Positions 1 to 7,339 of a stretch of DNA of 64,000 bases are shown piece by piece. This stretch comes from Actinomadura latina NBRC 106108. Lineage in GTDB: Bacteria > Actinomycetota > Actinomycetes > Streptosporangiales > Streptosporangiaceae. The stretch spans positions 248,001 through 312,000 of the forward strand of contig NZ_BCQS01000013.1 of assembly GCF_001552195.1 (NCBI RefSeq), read 5' to 3'. How positions within the stretch are numbered: position 1 is the first letter of the stretch; every line of letters starts with the position of its first letter. Under the pieces are notes generated by a model, which was not told where the DNA came from, did not search any database, and saw only the letters and a list, made by a program, of their open reading frames with translations. A program made the translations under genes and the position numbers.

Positions 1-119
1 AGCCCCAGGGGGACGAGACGCTCGGCCAGCACGCGGCCCGCCTCGCTGCGGTCGGTGTAGGGGAGCCGGACGGTCTCCGCCCGCTGGAGGCCCTCCCGTG
101 CGGATCTGTTCCGGGACAT
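1..119 (-). CDS. Phosphoribosyltransferase-family protein, N-terminal part only
   Basis: An ATG at 119 opens a minus-strand frame that stays open to the left edge (39 residues seen). Residues 21-34 read YTDRSEAGRVLAER. This matches the DRxEAGRxLAERL entry motif of the phosphoribosyltransferase-domain proteins common in actinobacteria, which is normally followed by a glycine-rich PRPP-type domain that lies outside this window. Its substrate is generally unknown. Only the N-terminus is visible, so the family call rests on one motif. Confidence 0.6.
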   Translation of the reverse strand, partial: MSRNRSAREGLQRAETVRLPYTDRSEAGRVLAERLVPLG

Positions 120-154
120 GGGGGACACCCCCTTCCGGGGTCTCCCCTACCCAC

Positions 155-1141
155 TCACGCCCCTGTGAGCCACCCCAGCGGGTTGCCGTGCAGGATCGCG
201 TCCAGGGTTGCGTCATCGGCTCCCGCGGCGCGCAGCGCGGGCAGGAACGTCTCGAAGAGGTAGCCGAAGCCGGCGCCGCCGTAGCGGCCGATCTGCGCCA
301 TCCGCGACACGCCGGTGCTCAGCAGCACCCGGTCGGCGTGCCCGGCCTCCAGCAGGTCCATCACGCAGCGGACGCGGCGGCCGATGGCGGCGTGGTCGTC
401 GCCGGCGAGGCCGAGCGTGCCGAACGAGACGTAGCCGCCCGTCTCGGCGATCTTGCGGTGCTGGCCGGGGTCGTCGACCCGGTCCTGCTGGCCGACCGCG
501 ACCCGGTCCGGGGACAGCCCGGCGGCGGTGAGGATCTCCAGCTGGGCGAGGCCCGCCCGGCCGTAGGTCGCGACGGACAGCCCGGAGTAGCGGGCCGCGC
601 GCGCGGCGGCGCGCAGGCACAGCTCCTCGGTCTCGGTCGGCGCCTCGCCCCAGGTGCCGATCTCGCCGATGACGCCGGGCAGGCAGTTGGTGCCGTCCAT
701 GCCGAAGCCGACCTCGGCGAGCAGCCGCTCGGCGAGCCGCTCGACGCCCGTCGGCCCGTCCGGGCCCGGCCCCGCCGCGAGGGTCTCGCGGACGAACGCC
801 GGGTGGAACGGCTCGGTGAACACGCCCGTCCCGGCGACCACGGCCACCCGGGCGCCGGCGCTGATGCGGGCGAGCGCGGCGGCGTTGCGGCCCATGCCCG
901 AGCACGTCAGGTCGACGACGAGGCCGAGGCCGTGCTCCTTGCGCAGCGCCGACAGCTCCCGCTGGACGCCCTTCTCCTCGTCCAGCCAGCGGCCCGGATC
1001 GGAGCCGACCAGCTGCGGCCGCGCGGGCCAGCGCAGGTCCATCTGCAGGTGCTCGTGGGAGAGCACCGGCCCGGTGACGTCCGACGTCGCGATCGTGCCG
1101 GTCACGGTGCGCAACCGGCGCGGCTCCTCACTGGGGGTCAT
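155..1141 (-). CDS. Phosphotriesterase-family protein with altered metal site
   Basis: The 328-residue product aligns end to end with the phosphotriesterase/PHP amidohydrolase family, which are TIM-barrel binuclear metal hydrolases. The first metal motif is intact (SHEHL, His29 and His31), as is the bridging acid (GVIGEIGTW). The later ligands are changed. The usual STH reads ATY, the usual GH-x-D reads GQQD, and the usual LSxDxxR reads LSTGVSR. Three of the ligands expected from the family are therefore missing, and ordinary hydrolase activity is doubtful. Its start is 28 bases below the end of the YihY gene on the same strand, so they may be cotranscribed. Substrate unknown. Confidence 0.8.
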   Translation of the reverse strand: MTPSEEPRRLRTVTGTIATSDVTGPVLSHEHLQMDLRWPARPQLVGSDPGRWLDEEKGVQRELSALRKEHGLGLVVDLTCSGMGRNAAALARISAGARVAVVAGTGVFTEPFHPAFVRETLAAGPGPDGPTGVERLAERLLAEVGFGMDGTNCLPGVIGEIGTWGEAPTETEELCLRAAARAARYSGLSVATYGRAGLAQLEILTAAGLSPDRVAVGQQDRVDDPGQHRKIAETGGYVSFGTLGLAGDDHAAIGRRVRCVMDLLEAGHADRVLLSTGVSRMAQIGRYGGAGFGYLFETFLPALRAAGADDATLDAILHGNPLGWLTGA

Positions 1142-1168
1142 GACACGCGAGGTTACGACATGTTTGAC

Positions 1169-2233
1169 CTATTCAGAGCCGGTTCCGGGTTTGTTTTTAC
1201 CCGCGCTCGCCTGGTCGCCGGGCGGCTGCTCGTTCTGCGCGTCGCGCACGGCGCGCGCACGGGCGGTGTCGCCGCTCGGCCACAGCCGGTCGATCTCGGC
1301 GTTGAGCGCGGCCCCGATCAGCACCGCGAGCGCCGCCACGTACAGCCAGGCGAGCACCGCGATCGAGGCGGCCAGCGGCCCGTACACCGACACGCCGCTC
1401 AGCGACCCGGCCAGGTAGAGCCGCAGCCCGGCGCTGCCGGCGATCCAGATCAGCAGCGCGAGCACGGCGCCGGGCACCTCGCGCCACCAGGACGTCCGCA
1501 CCGGGACGCTCATGTGGTAGAGCAGCGCGAGGAAGACGATCGACAGCGTCACCAGGATCGGCCAGTACGCCAGCTGGACGGTCTCCGCGCTCTCCGGCAG
1601 CGCCTGCCGCACCAGCGCGGGCCCGGCCACCAGCATCGGGATGACGACCAGCATGACCAGCAGCCCGATGAGGTACAGCACGAACGCCCGGGTCCGGGTG
1701 CGGATCACCCCGCGGACGCCGGACAGCCCGTAGGAGATGGTGATCGTGTCGACGTAGACGTTCGTGGCCCGCGACCCGGCCCACAGCGAGATCAGGTAGC
1801 TGACGGACACGATGTCGGGGCTGCCGCCGCGGATCACGTCGTCGATCAGCGGCACGACCACCGAGTCGACCGCCGGACCGGTCAGCACGTTCCGCGCCTG
1901 CTCGATCACCCACGAGCGGACCTCGGCGACGGTGTCGCGGCCGAGCAGGCCGCGCAGGTGGCCCATCGTGCCGATCAGCCCGATGACGAGCGGCGGCAGC
2001 GACAGCAGCGCGAAGAACGCGGCCTCGGCCGCGAGGCCGGTCACCCGGTAGCGGAACGCGCCGACCGCGGTGCCCTTGGTCAGCAGCCAGCCGACGCGGC
2101 CCGCGGTGCGCGCCGCCGACCGGGCCCGCGCCGTCAGCAGCCGGCGCAGGTTCGGGCGGGGGCCGCGCGGGTCCCGTTCGGAGTCGGAGTCCCCGGCCGA
2201 GGGGACGCCCTCGGCGTCGGAGACGGTCGTCAC
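1169..2233 (-). CDS. YihY/BrkB-family inner membrane protein
   Basis: This multispanning membrane protein (about 354 residues) belongs to the YihY/virulence factor BrkB family; E. coli YihY was once misnamed RNase BN. A soluble charged N-terminus is followed by about six hydrophobic segments and the family signatures LPPLVIGLIG and GSRATNVYVDT. It ends in a hydrophilic tail. I chose the GTG at 2233 because codons between it and the in-frame ATG at 2269 include rare ones (GCT, CTA). Transport substrate and function are not established for the family. Confidence 0.85.
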   Translation of the reverse strand: MTTVSDAEGVPSAGDSDSERDPRGPRPNLRRLLTARARSAARTAGRVGWLLTKGTAVGAFRYRVTGLAAEAAFFALLSLPPLVIGLIGTMGHLRGLLGRDTVAEVRSWVIEQARNVLTGPAVDSVVVPLIDDVIRGGSPDIVSVSYLISLWAGSRATNVYVDTITISYGLSGVRGVIRTRTRAFVLYLIGLLVMLVVIPMLVAGPALVRQALPESAETVQLAYWPILVTLSIVFLALLYHMSVPVRTSWWREVPGAVLALLIWIAGSAGLRLYLAGSLSGVSVYGPLAASIAVLAWLYVAALAVLIGAALNAEIDRLWPSGDTARARAVRDAQNEQPPGDQASAGKNKPGTGSE

Positions 2234-2453
2234 ACCGCCCCACCGTAGAGCGTCACGCGCCCGGAACATGTCGCATCGCCCATTTCAGTGGCCCGCTCCG
2301 CGCGTCGCGTGCCGATCGCCTCCCCCGTCCGATCGTCCCGCCAGGGGCCTGCTTCCCCGTCCATCCCCTTGCCCATACCCGGTTGGACGGACCGGAACGT
2401 CGCCCGGACCATGATCACCGAGCGCGTTTGCCTCCATGGGCGACAATAGAGAA

Positions 2454-2621
2454 ATGATCTGCCCGTCGTGCCGAGAGCGCCGCCACGAGGAGTGCCGCGG
2501 CGGTTCCTGGTGCGATTGCCAGCACCTCCCGCCGCCCGGCACGCCCGGCGAGCGGGAGCGGTCCGGGCGCCCGACCGGCGAGAACGCCGAGCCCCGGGTG
2601 AACTGGCGGCGGCAGGGATGA
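2454..2621 (+). CDS. Small cysteine-rich hypothetical protein
   Basis: A 55-residue protein begins MICPSCRERRHEECRGG and continues with WCDCQH. The two CxxC-like pairs and the His suggest a small metal-binding domain; short proteins of this pattern occur in other actinobacteria. Codon use after the Met is strongly G/C at third positions, whereas the in-frame stretch from the ATG at 2436 uses AAT and AGA, so I prefer 2454. GACAAT ends seven bases before this ATG with no ribosome binding site, so the mRNA could be leaderless. Function unknown. Confidence 0.65.
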   Translation: MICPSCRERRHEECRGGSWCDCQHLPPPGTPGERERSGRPTGENAEPRVNWRRQG

Positions 2622-2689
2622 CGCATCTCACGTGTCCGTATGCCGGACGTAACTGGACAGTGCGCGAGACGTCGTGTCAGAGTTCGAGT

Positions 2690-2767
2690 ATGACTGCTGC
2701 GGACCCGTTGCTGGCCAAGCGCCGGCACGTGGACTTCCAGCGCGTCCGCAGCGCGATCTGTCGGTGA
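2690..2767 (+). CDS. Cysteine-type leader peptide upstream of sulfite reductase
   Basis: A 25-codon reading frame encodes a peptide whose core is KRRHVDFQRV and which ends RSAICR. It resembles the short R-H-V-D-x-x-R-V-x-S-A-x-C peptides found ahead of sulfur-assimilation genes in actinobacteria, which are thought to sense cysteine by ribosome stalling at the C-terminal Cys codon. It lies 143 bases before the sulfite reductase start, and its stop codon is inside a strong hairpin (2763-2818). The regulatory role is inferred from position and family. Confidence 0.75.
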   Translation: MTAADPLLAKRRHVDFQRVRSAICR

Positions 2768-2818
2768 CGCCCCGACCACGCCCCCTGCTCAGCGGGCGCG
2801 TGGTGCATCGGCGTCACC
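2763..2818 (+). promoter_or_regulatory. Putative attenuator hairpin of the sir-cysH operon
   Basis: GGTGACGCC (2763-2771) pairs perfectly with GGCGTCACC (2810-2818). Inside it ACCACGC (2775-2781) pairs with GCGTGGT (2798-2804), giving one long nested stem. The leader peptide stop codon (2765-2767) lies in the outer 5' arm. A ribosome stalled at or near the Cys codon would therefore cover this arm and prevent folding, as expected for cysteine-responsive attenuation. The bases after it (CTTTGACC) are not a classic U-tract. Confidence 0.6.
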
Positions 2819-2909
2819 TTTGACCTGATCCTGCTCAGCGTTGAGCCGGCCGTCCAAGACTGCCGGTGCGCTACGCGTCCCTCACGCCCAACAGATGAGG
2901 ACGCGCGCC

Positions 2910-4562
2910 GTGCCACCCGCGATCAAAAGCAAGAAGGGCGAGGGCCAGTGGGCCCTCGGCTACCGCGAACCCCTGAACGCCACCGAGGAGAACAAGAAGA
3001 ACGACGACGGGCTGAACGTCCGGCGCCGCATCATCGACATCTACTCCAAGCACGGGTTCGACTCGATCGACCCGTCCGACATGCGCGGCCGGTTCCGCTG
3101 GATGGGCCTGTACACCCAGCGGCGGCCCGGCATCGACGGCGGCAAGACCGGCGCGCTGACGGACGAGGAGCTCGAGGACCGCTACTTCATGATGCGGATC
3201 CGCATCGACGGCGGCCAGCTCAGCGGTCCGCAGCTGCGCACGATCGCCGACATCTCCCGCAAGTACGCGCGCGGCACCGCCGACATCACCAACCGGCACA
3301 ACATCCAGCTGCACTGGGTCGGCATCGAGGACGTCCCCGCGATCTGGGACGCGCTCGCCGCCGTCGGCCTGCACACCACCGAGGCGTGCGGCGACGTGCC
3401 GCGCACGATCATCGGCTGCCCGCTGGCCGGCATCGCCGCCGACGAGGTGATCGACGCGACGCCGCAGCTCCGCGAGATCCACGACCGCTACATCGGCTCC
3501 CCCGAGTTCTCCAACCTGCCGCGCAAGTACAAGACGGCGCTGTCGGGCTGCACCTCGCACTGCACCGTCCACGAGATCAACGACATCGCGTTCGTCGGCG
3601 TGGTGAACGAGCAGGGCGAGACCGGCTACCAGCTGTTCGTCGGCGGCGGGCTGTCCACCAACCCGATGTTCTCGCGGAGCCTCGGCGTGTTCGTCAAGCC
3701 CGCGCAGGCCCACGAGGTGTGGCACGGCGTCACCTCGATCTTCCGCGACTACGGCTACCGGCGGCTGCGCAGCCGCGCCCGGATGAAGTTCCTGGTCAAG
3801 GACTGGGGCGCCGAGAAGTTCCGCGAGGTGCTGGAGAAGGAGTACCTCGGGTACGCGCTGCCGGACGGCCCCGAGCCGGCCGCCCCGGACGTCCACCGCG
3901 ACCACCTGGGCGTCCACCCGCAGAAGGGCGGGAACTTCTACGTCGGGTTCGCGCCCCGCGTGGGCCGGCTGAACGGCGAGCTGCTCGGCGTCATCGGCGA
4001 GCTGGCCGACCGCTACGGCTCGGGCCGGGTCCGCACGACGCTCGAACAGAAGATGATCATCCTGGACGTGCCGGAGGAGAACACCGAGGCCCTCGTCGAG
4101 GCGCTCGCCGGGCACGACCTGCACGCGCGGCCGTCCACGTTCCGGCGGCACATGATGGCGTGCACCGGCATCGAGTACTGCAAGCTCGCGATCGTCGACA
4201 CCAAGCAGCGCGCCATGGACCTGATGGACGAGCTGGAGAAGCGGCTCCCGGACTTCGACCAGCCGCTGACCGTCAACATCAACGGCTGCCCGAACTCCTG
4301 CGCCCGCGTCCAGGTCGCCGACATCGGCCTCAAGGGCCAGCTGGTCGTGGACGAGAACGGCGACCAGGTGGAGGGCTTCCAGGTCCACCTGGGCGGCCGG
4401 CTCGGCGCCTCGTTCGGCAAGAAGGTCCGCGGGCTGAAGACCACGTCGTCCGGGCTGACCGACTACGTCGAGCGGGTCGTCCGCAAGTTCGACGAGCAGC
4501 GCGACGAGGGCGAGAAGTTCGCCGACTGGGTGCAGCGCGCCGACGAGGCCGACCTCAAGTGA
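2910..4562 (+). CDS. sir: Ferredoxin-type sulfite reductase (siroheme, 4Fe-4S)
   Basis: This enzyme reduces sulfite to sulfide in cysteine biosynthesis. The roughly 550-residue product has the two-fold repeated nitrite/sulfite reductase ferredoxin-like half-domains and both siroheme 4Fe-4S motifs, CTGIEYC (Cys418, Cys424) and NGCPNSC (Cys460, Cys464). It resembles the actinobacterial ferredoxin-dependent enzyme (M. tuberculosis NirA/SirA) more than NADPH CysI. GTG at 2910 has GAGG nine bases upstream; the in-frame ATG at 2895 is the alternative. Its stop overlaps the next gene by four bases. A sulfite rather than nitrite substrate is supported by the adjacent cysH. Confidence 0.93.
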   Translation: MPPAIKSKKGEGQWALGYREPLNATEENKKNDDGLNVRRRIIDIYSKHGFDSIDPSDMRGRFRWMGLYTQRRPGIDGGKTGALTDEELEDRYFMMRIRIDGGQLSGPQLRTIADISRKYARGTADITNRHNIQLHWVGIEDVPAIWDALAAVGLHTTEACGDVPRTIIGCPLAGIAADEVIDATPQLREIHDRYIGSPEFSNLPRKYKTALSGCTSHCTVHEINDIAFVGVVNEQGETGYQLFVGGGLSTNPMFSRSLGVFVKPAQAHEVWHGVTSIFRDYGYRRLRSRARMKFLVKDWGAEKFREVLEKEYLGYALPDGPEPAAPDVHRDHLGVHPQKGGNFYVGFAPRVGRLNGELLGVIGELADRYGSGRVRTTLEQKMIILDVPEENTEALVEALAGHDLHARPSTFRRHMMACTGIEYCKLAIVDTKQRAMDLMDELEKRLPDFDQPLTVNINGCPNSCARVQVADIGLKGQLVVDENGDQVEGFQVHLGGRLGASFGKKVRGLKTTSSGLTDYVERVVRKFDEQRDEGEKFADWVQRADEADLK

Positions 4563-4726
4563 GCGAGCGCATGGCGCCGTTCTACTGCCCCTACTGCGGC
4601 GAGGAGAACCTGGAACCGCGTGAAGAGCACGGTTCCTGGTTCTGCCCCGACTGCCTCCGCAACTTCACGTTGAAATTCCTCGGTGTCGGAGCTCCCCGCA
4701 CCGCGAGCAAGGAGATCCCTCGGTGA
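4559..4726 (+). CDS. Small zinc-ribbon protein of the sulfur-assimilation operon
   Basis: A 55-residue protein with two CxxC knuckles (FYCPYCGEENL and WFCPDCLRNF) separated by about 20 residues, the pattern of a zinc ribbon or rubredoxin-like fold. The GTG at 4559 overlaps the sulfite reductase stop as GTGA, indicating translational coupling; ATG 4571 is an alternative start. Its own stop overlaps the GTG of cysH. A small protein in this position is recurrent in actinobacterial sir-cysH operons. A role as an iron-sulfur or zinc accessory to sulfite or APS reduction is inference. Confidence 0.8.
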   Translation: MSERMAPFYCPYCGEENLEPREEHGSWFCPDCLRNFTLKFLGVGAPRTASKEIPR

Positions 4727-5433
4727 CCCTTCTGGAGACCGACAGACCTACCCTTGACCTCGAAGACATCGTCGAATCGGCCGCCGCCGCGCTGGAGGGC
4801 GCGCCCACGCTGGAGGTCATCCGCTGGGCCGTGGCCACGTTCGGCGACCGCATCTGCCTCACCTCGTCCATGTCGGACGCGGCGCTGATCCATCTGGTGT
4901 CGAAGGTGAAGCCCGGCATCGACGTCCTGTTCGTCGACACCGGCTACCACTTCGCCGAGACGATCGGCACCCGGGACGCGGTCGAGGCCGTCTACCCGGT
5001 GAACGTCATCAACGTCACCCCGTCCCGGACGGTCGAGGAGCAGGAGGCCGCGCTCGGCCCCAGGCTGCACGGGCGCAACCCGGACCTGTGCTGCCACCTG
5101 CGCAAGGTCGAGCCGCTCGGCCGCGCGCTGGAGGGCTACATGGCCTGGTTCAGCGGCATCCGCCGAGACGAGACCGCGAGCCGCCGCGACCGGAGGGTCG
5201 TCGAGTGGGACCGCAAGCGCGGCATGGTCAAGGTCAACCCCATCCTGGGCTGGACCCAGGAGGACATGGACAACTACATCGAGGACAACGGGGTGATCGT
5301 CAACCCGCTGCACTACGACGGCTACCCCTCGATCGGCTGCGAGCCGTGCACCCGCCCGGTCGCGCCCGGCGAGGACCCGCGCAGCGGCAGGTGGGCCGGG
5401 ATGGGCAAGACCGAATGCGGCATCCACCTGTGA
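4723..5433 (+). CDS. cysH: Iron-sulfur adenylylsulfate (APS) reductase
   Basis: A thioredoxin-dependent reductase of activated sulfate, 236 residues, with the PAPS/APS reductase fold (SSMSDAALIHL, then FVDTGYHF). It has the Cys-Cys pair (Cys123, Cys124) and CxxC (Cys206, Cys209) that bind a 4Fe-4S cluster. Those residues mark the APS-using type (EC 1.8.4.10) rather than the cluster-free PAPS enzyme of E. coli. The catalytic Cys232 is in the C-terminal ECGIHL. It overlaps both neighbours by four bases. cysD and cysN, which make APS, are not in this window. Confidence 0.93.
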   Translation: MTLLETDRPTLDLEDIVESAAAALEGAPTLEVIRWAVATFGDRICLTSSMSDAALIHLVSKVKPGIDVLFVDTGYHFAETIGTRDAVEAVYPVNVINVTPSRTVEEQEAALGPRLHGRNPDLCCHLRKVEPLGRALEGYMAWFSGIRRDETASRRDRRVVEWDRKRGMVKVNPILGWTQEDMDNYIEDNGVIVNPLHYDGYPSIGCEPCTRPVAPGEDPRSGRWAGMGKTECGIHL

Positions 5434-6176
5434 GCACGCCCATGGTCGCCGTGGCGCACGGGAGCAGGGACCCGCGCGCCGCCGCGGCCGTCGCCGGCCT
5501 GCTCGGCGCCGTCCGGGCGCGCCGCCCGGACGTGGCCGTGCACGCCGCGTTCCTCGACCACGGCCCGCCGGCGCCCGACCGGGTGCTGGACGGCCTGGCC
5601 CGGGACGGCGCCGGCGAGGCGGTCGTGCTGCCGCTGCTGCTCACCGCGGCCTACCACAGCAAGACCGACCTCCCGGGCGTCCTGCACCGGGTGCGCGCCC
5701 GGCATCCCCGGCTGCGCCTGCGCACGGCGGGCACGCTGGGCCCGGACCCGCTCCTGGTGACCGCGCTGGAGCGCCGCCTGTCGGACGCGGGCGTCGAGCC
5801 CGGCGACCCGGACACGGCGGTCGTCCTGGTCTCGGCGGGTTCCAGCGACGCGTCCGCCAACGCCACGATCGCCCGCCTCGCCCAGGAGTGGCGCTCGCGC
5901 GGCTGGCGCGACGCCGTCCCGGCCTACGCGTCGGCGGCCGGCCCGAAACCGGGCGAGGCCGTGGCGGCGCTGCTGGAGGCGGGCGCCCCGCGGGTGGCCG
6001 TGGCGTCCTACTTCCTGGCGCCCGGCTACTTCACCGACAAGGTCCGCGCCGAGGCCCTGGCCGCCGGCGCCGCCGTCGTGTCCCCGGCCCTCGGCGCGGC
6101 CCCGGAGATCGCCGAGCTGATCGTCCGCCGCTACGTCGAGGCGCCGTCGGCCGTGCGCAGGGCCACGGCCGTGTAG
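5430..6176 (+). CDS. Sirohydrochlorin chelatase-like protein (CbiX/SirB family)
   Basis: A 248-residue class II chelatase with the N-terminal VAVAHGSRDPRA motif, whose His is metal/tetrapyrrole-binding in this family, and a second half containing SYFLAPGYFTDKV. Sirohydrochlorin ferrochelatase inserts iron to make siroheme, the cofactor of the sulfite reductase encoded first in this operon, so SirB is the likely job; cobalt insertion by a CbiX-type activity cannot be excluded. GTG 5430 overlaps the cysH stop (GTGA). It is the last gene of the operon. Confidence 0.87.
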   Translation: MSTPMVAVAHGSRDPRAAAAVAGLLGAVRARRPDVAVHAAFLDHGPPAPDRVLDGLARDGAGEAVVLPLLLTAAYHSKTDLPGVLHRVRARHPRLRLRTAGTLGPDPLLVTALERRLSDAGVEPGDPDTAVVLVSAGSSDASANATIARLAQEWRSRGWRDAVPAYASAAGPKPGEAVAALLEAGAPRVAVASYFLAPGYFTDKVRAEALAAGAAVVSPALGAAPEIAELIVRRYVEAPSAVRRATAV

Positions 6177-6201
6177 ACGTTCGGCGGCGGGGCGACCGGG
6201 T

Positions 6202-6444
6202 ATGCGGTCCGCCATGAAGCGCGAGGATGCCGGCCACGAGCCCGAAGAGACCCACGACCGCGAGTTCGCCCCCGTGAACGAGCGCTCCGACGCCCGCGGC
6301 CGTACCGTCCGCCGGCCCCGCCCGGCCGGCGGGGAGGGGACGAGCGGCACGGGTACGCCCGGCGTGAAGCACGAGCACCCCGACACGCTCCCGCCGGACG
6401 AGGCGGGCGTCGAGGAGGCCGAGCGCGGCGACGACAGCCGCTGA
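6202..6444 (+). CDS. Small charged, probably disordered hypothetical protein
   Basis: Eighty residues, rich in Glu, Asp, Arg, Gly and Pro, with no hydrophobic core or recognised domain. The pattern (GEGTSGTGTPGV, then HPDTLPPDEAG) is of a disordered protein. Third codon positions are almost all G or C, supporting real coding. ATG 6214 is an alternative start. It ends two bases before the convergent DUF1707 gene. No function can be assigned. Confidence 0.5.
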   Translation: MRSAMKREDAGHEPEETHDREFAPVNERSDARGRTVRRPRPAGGEGTSGTGTPGVKHEHPDTLPPDEAGVEEAERGDDSR

Positions 6445-6446
6445 CG

Positions 6447-7157
6447 CTATTTGCGGTCCCGCCACCACTCGGTGATGGCGCGGCGGACGGGCGCGTGGTG
6501 CTCATCGTCGACGATCTTGATGTCGCCCATCACGGCGGTCGCGGTGACCCGGACGACGGGGACGCGGGCGCCGGGATGCGGGTCGCGGACGTTGACCCGC
6601 CGGTCGCCGAGGAAGGTGTGGCCGGACAGCTCGATGCTGACGCCGTCCGGAACGATGATCTTGACGTCGCCCATCACGGCGGTGGCGGTGATGCTGACCT
6701 CGCCGGTCGTGACCTGCGCGCCGCGCAGGTCGAGCTCGACGTCGCCCATCACCGACAGGGCCTCCAGCGGCCCGTCGATGCGGCCGACGATGCGCTCCTT
6801 GCAGTCGCCCATGACGGCGCTGAACTTGCGCTTGACCTGGACGGGCGCGGGGTTGGCGCCGGGGGCGCCCATGCCGGGCAGGTCGGCGGTGATGCGCTCG
6901 AGGTCGCCGCGGCTGACGGCCGCGTAGGCGGCCTCGGTGCGCTCGGTCAGCTCCTCGAAGGTGAGCCGCCCCTCCACGGACGCGATCCGCAGCCGCTCGA
7001 CGACGGCCTCCCGCTCGGCGTCGGACGCCCGGACGGTGTCGGGCGCGGTCGTGACGTCGAGGGGCTCCGGTACGGGCCGGTCGGGATGGGCGTCCTGCCG
7101 CCGCGCCGCCGGACGGCCGTGGCAGGACGGCTCGGGCTGCGGACTGGACTGACTCAT
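6447..7157 (-). CDS. DUF1707 plus LiaF-type C-terminal domain protein
   Basis: A 236-residue protein with a DUF1707 (SHOCT-like) domain at about residues 40-90 (RASDAEREAVVERLR, FEELTERTEAAYAA). A repetitive beta-rich domain follows, carrying four copies of VMGD (AVMGDCKERIV, SVMGDVELDLR, AVMGDVKIIVP, AVMGDIKIVDD). This second part resembles the C-terminal domain of LiaF, a cell-envelope stress modulator. No transmembrane segment is visible, unlike LiaF itself. An envelope-stress role is inference. The start is 182 bases from the divergent aidB-like gene. Confidence 0.85.
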   Translation of the reverse strand: MSQSSPQPEPSCHGRPAARRQDAHPDRPVPEPLDVTTAPDTVRASDAEREAVVERLRIASVEGRLTFEELTERTEAAYAAVSRGDLERITADLPGMGAPGANPAPVQVKRKFSAVMGDCKERIVGRIDGPLEALSVMGDVELDLRGAQVTTGEVSITATAVMGDVKIIVPDGVSIELSGHTFLGDRRVNVRDPHPGARVPVVRVTATAVMGDIKIVDDEHHAPVRRAITEWWRDRK

Positions 7158-7339
7158 GTTTCGAAGGTATGCCCCCGCCGCAGCGCGACAATCCGCCGGG
7201 GGGACGAGATCGCCCCACCACTTCAGGAGGATGGACGTCCGGCCACGGTAGAGGCATGATCATCCCCTGCCCGAACGAGGTTCTGTATCCTGCACGGCAA
7301 CGGCGTGAACATGGGGAACGGCATGTGGAGGCCGGCGCG

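Noticed and set aside
2871..4388. Long antisense frame over the sulfite reductase gene
   Set aside because: Shadow of a real gene; no motifs and no start with a ribosome site.
7260..7290. Possible LexA/SOS box (CGAACGAGGTTCTG) upstream of the aidB-like gene
   Set aside because: The spacer is three bases instead of four and the right arm is incomplete, so it does not fit CGAAC-N4-GTTCG.
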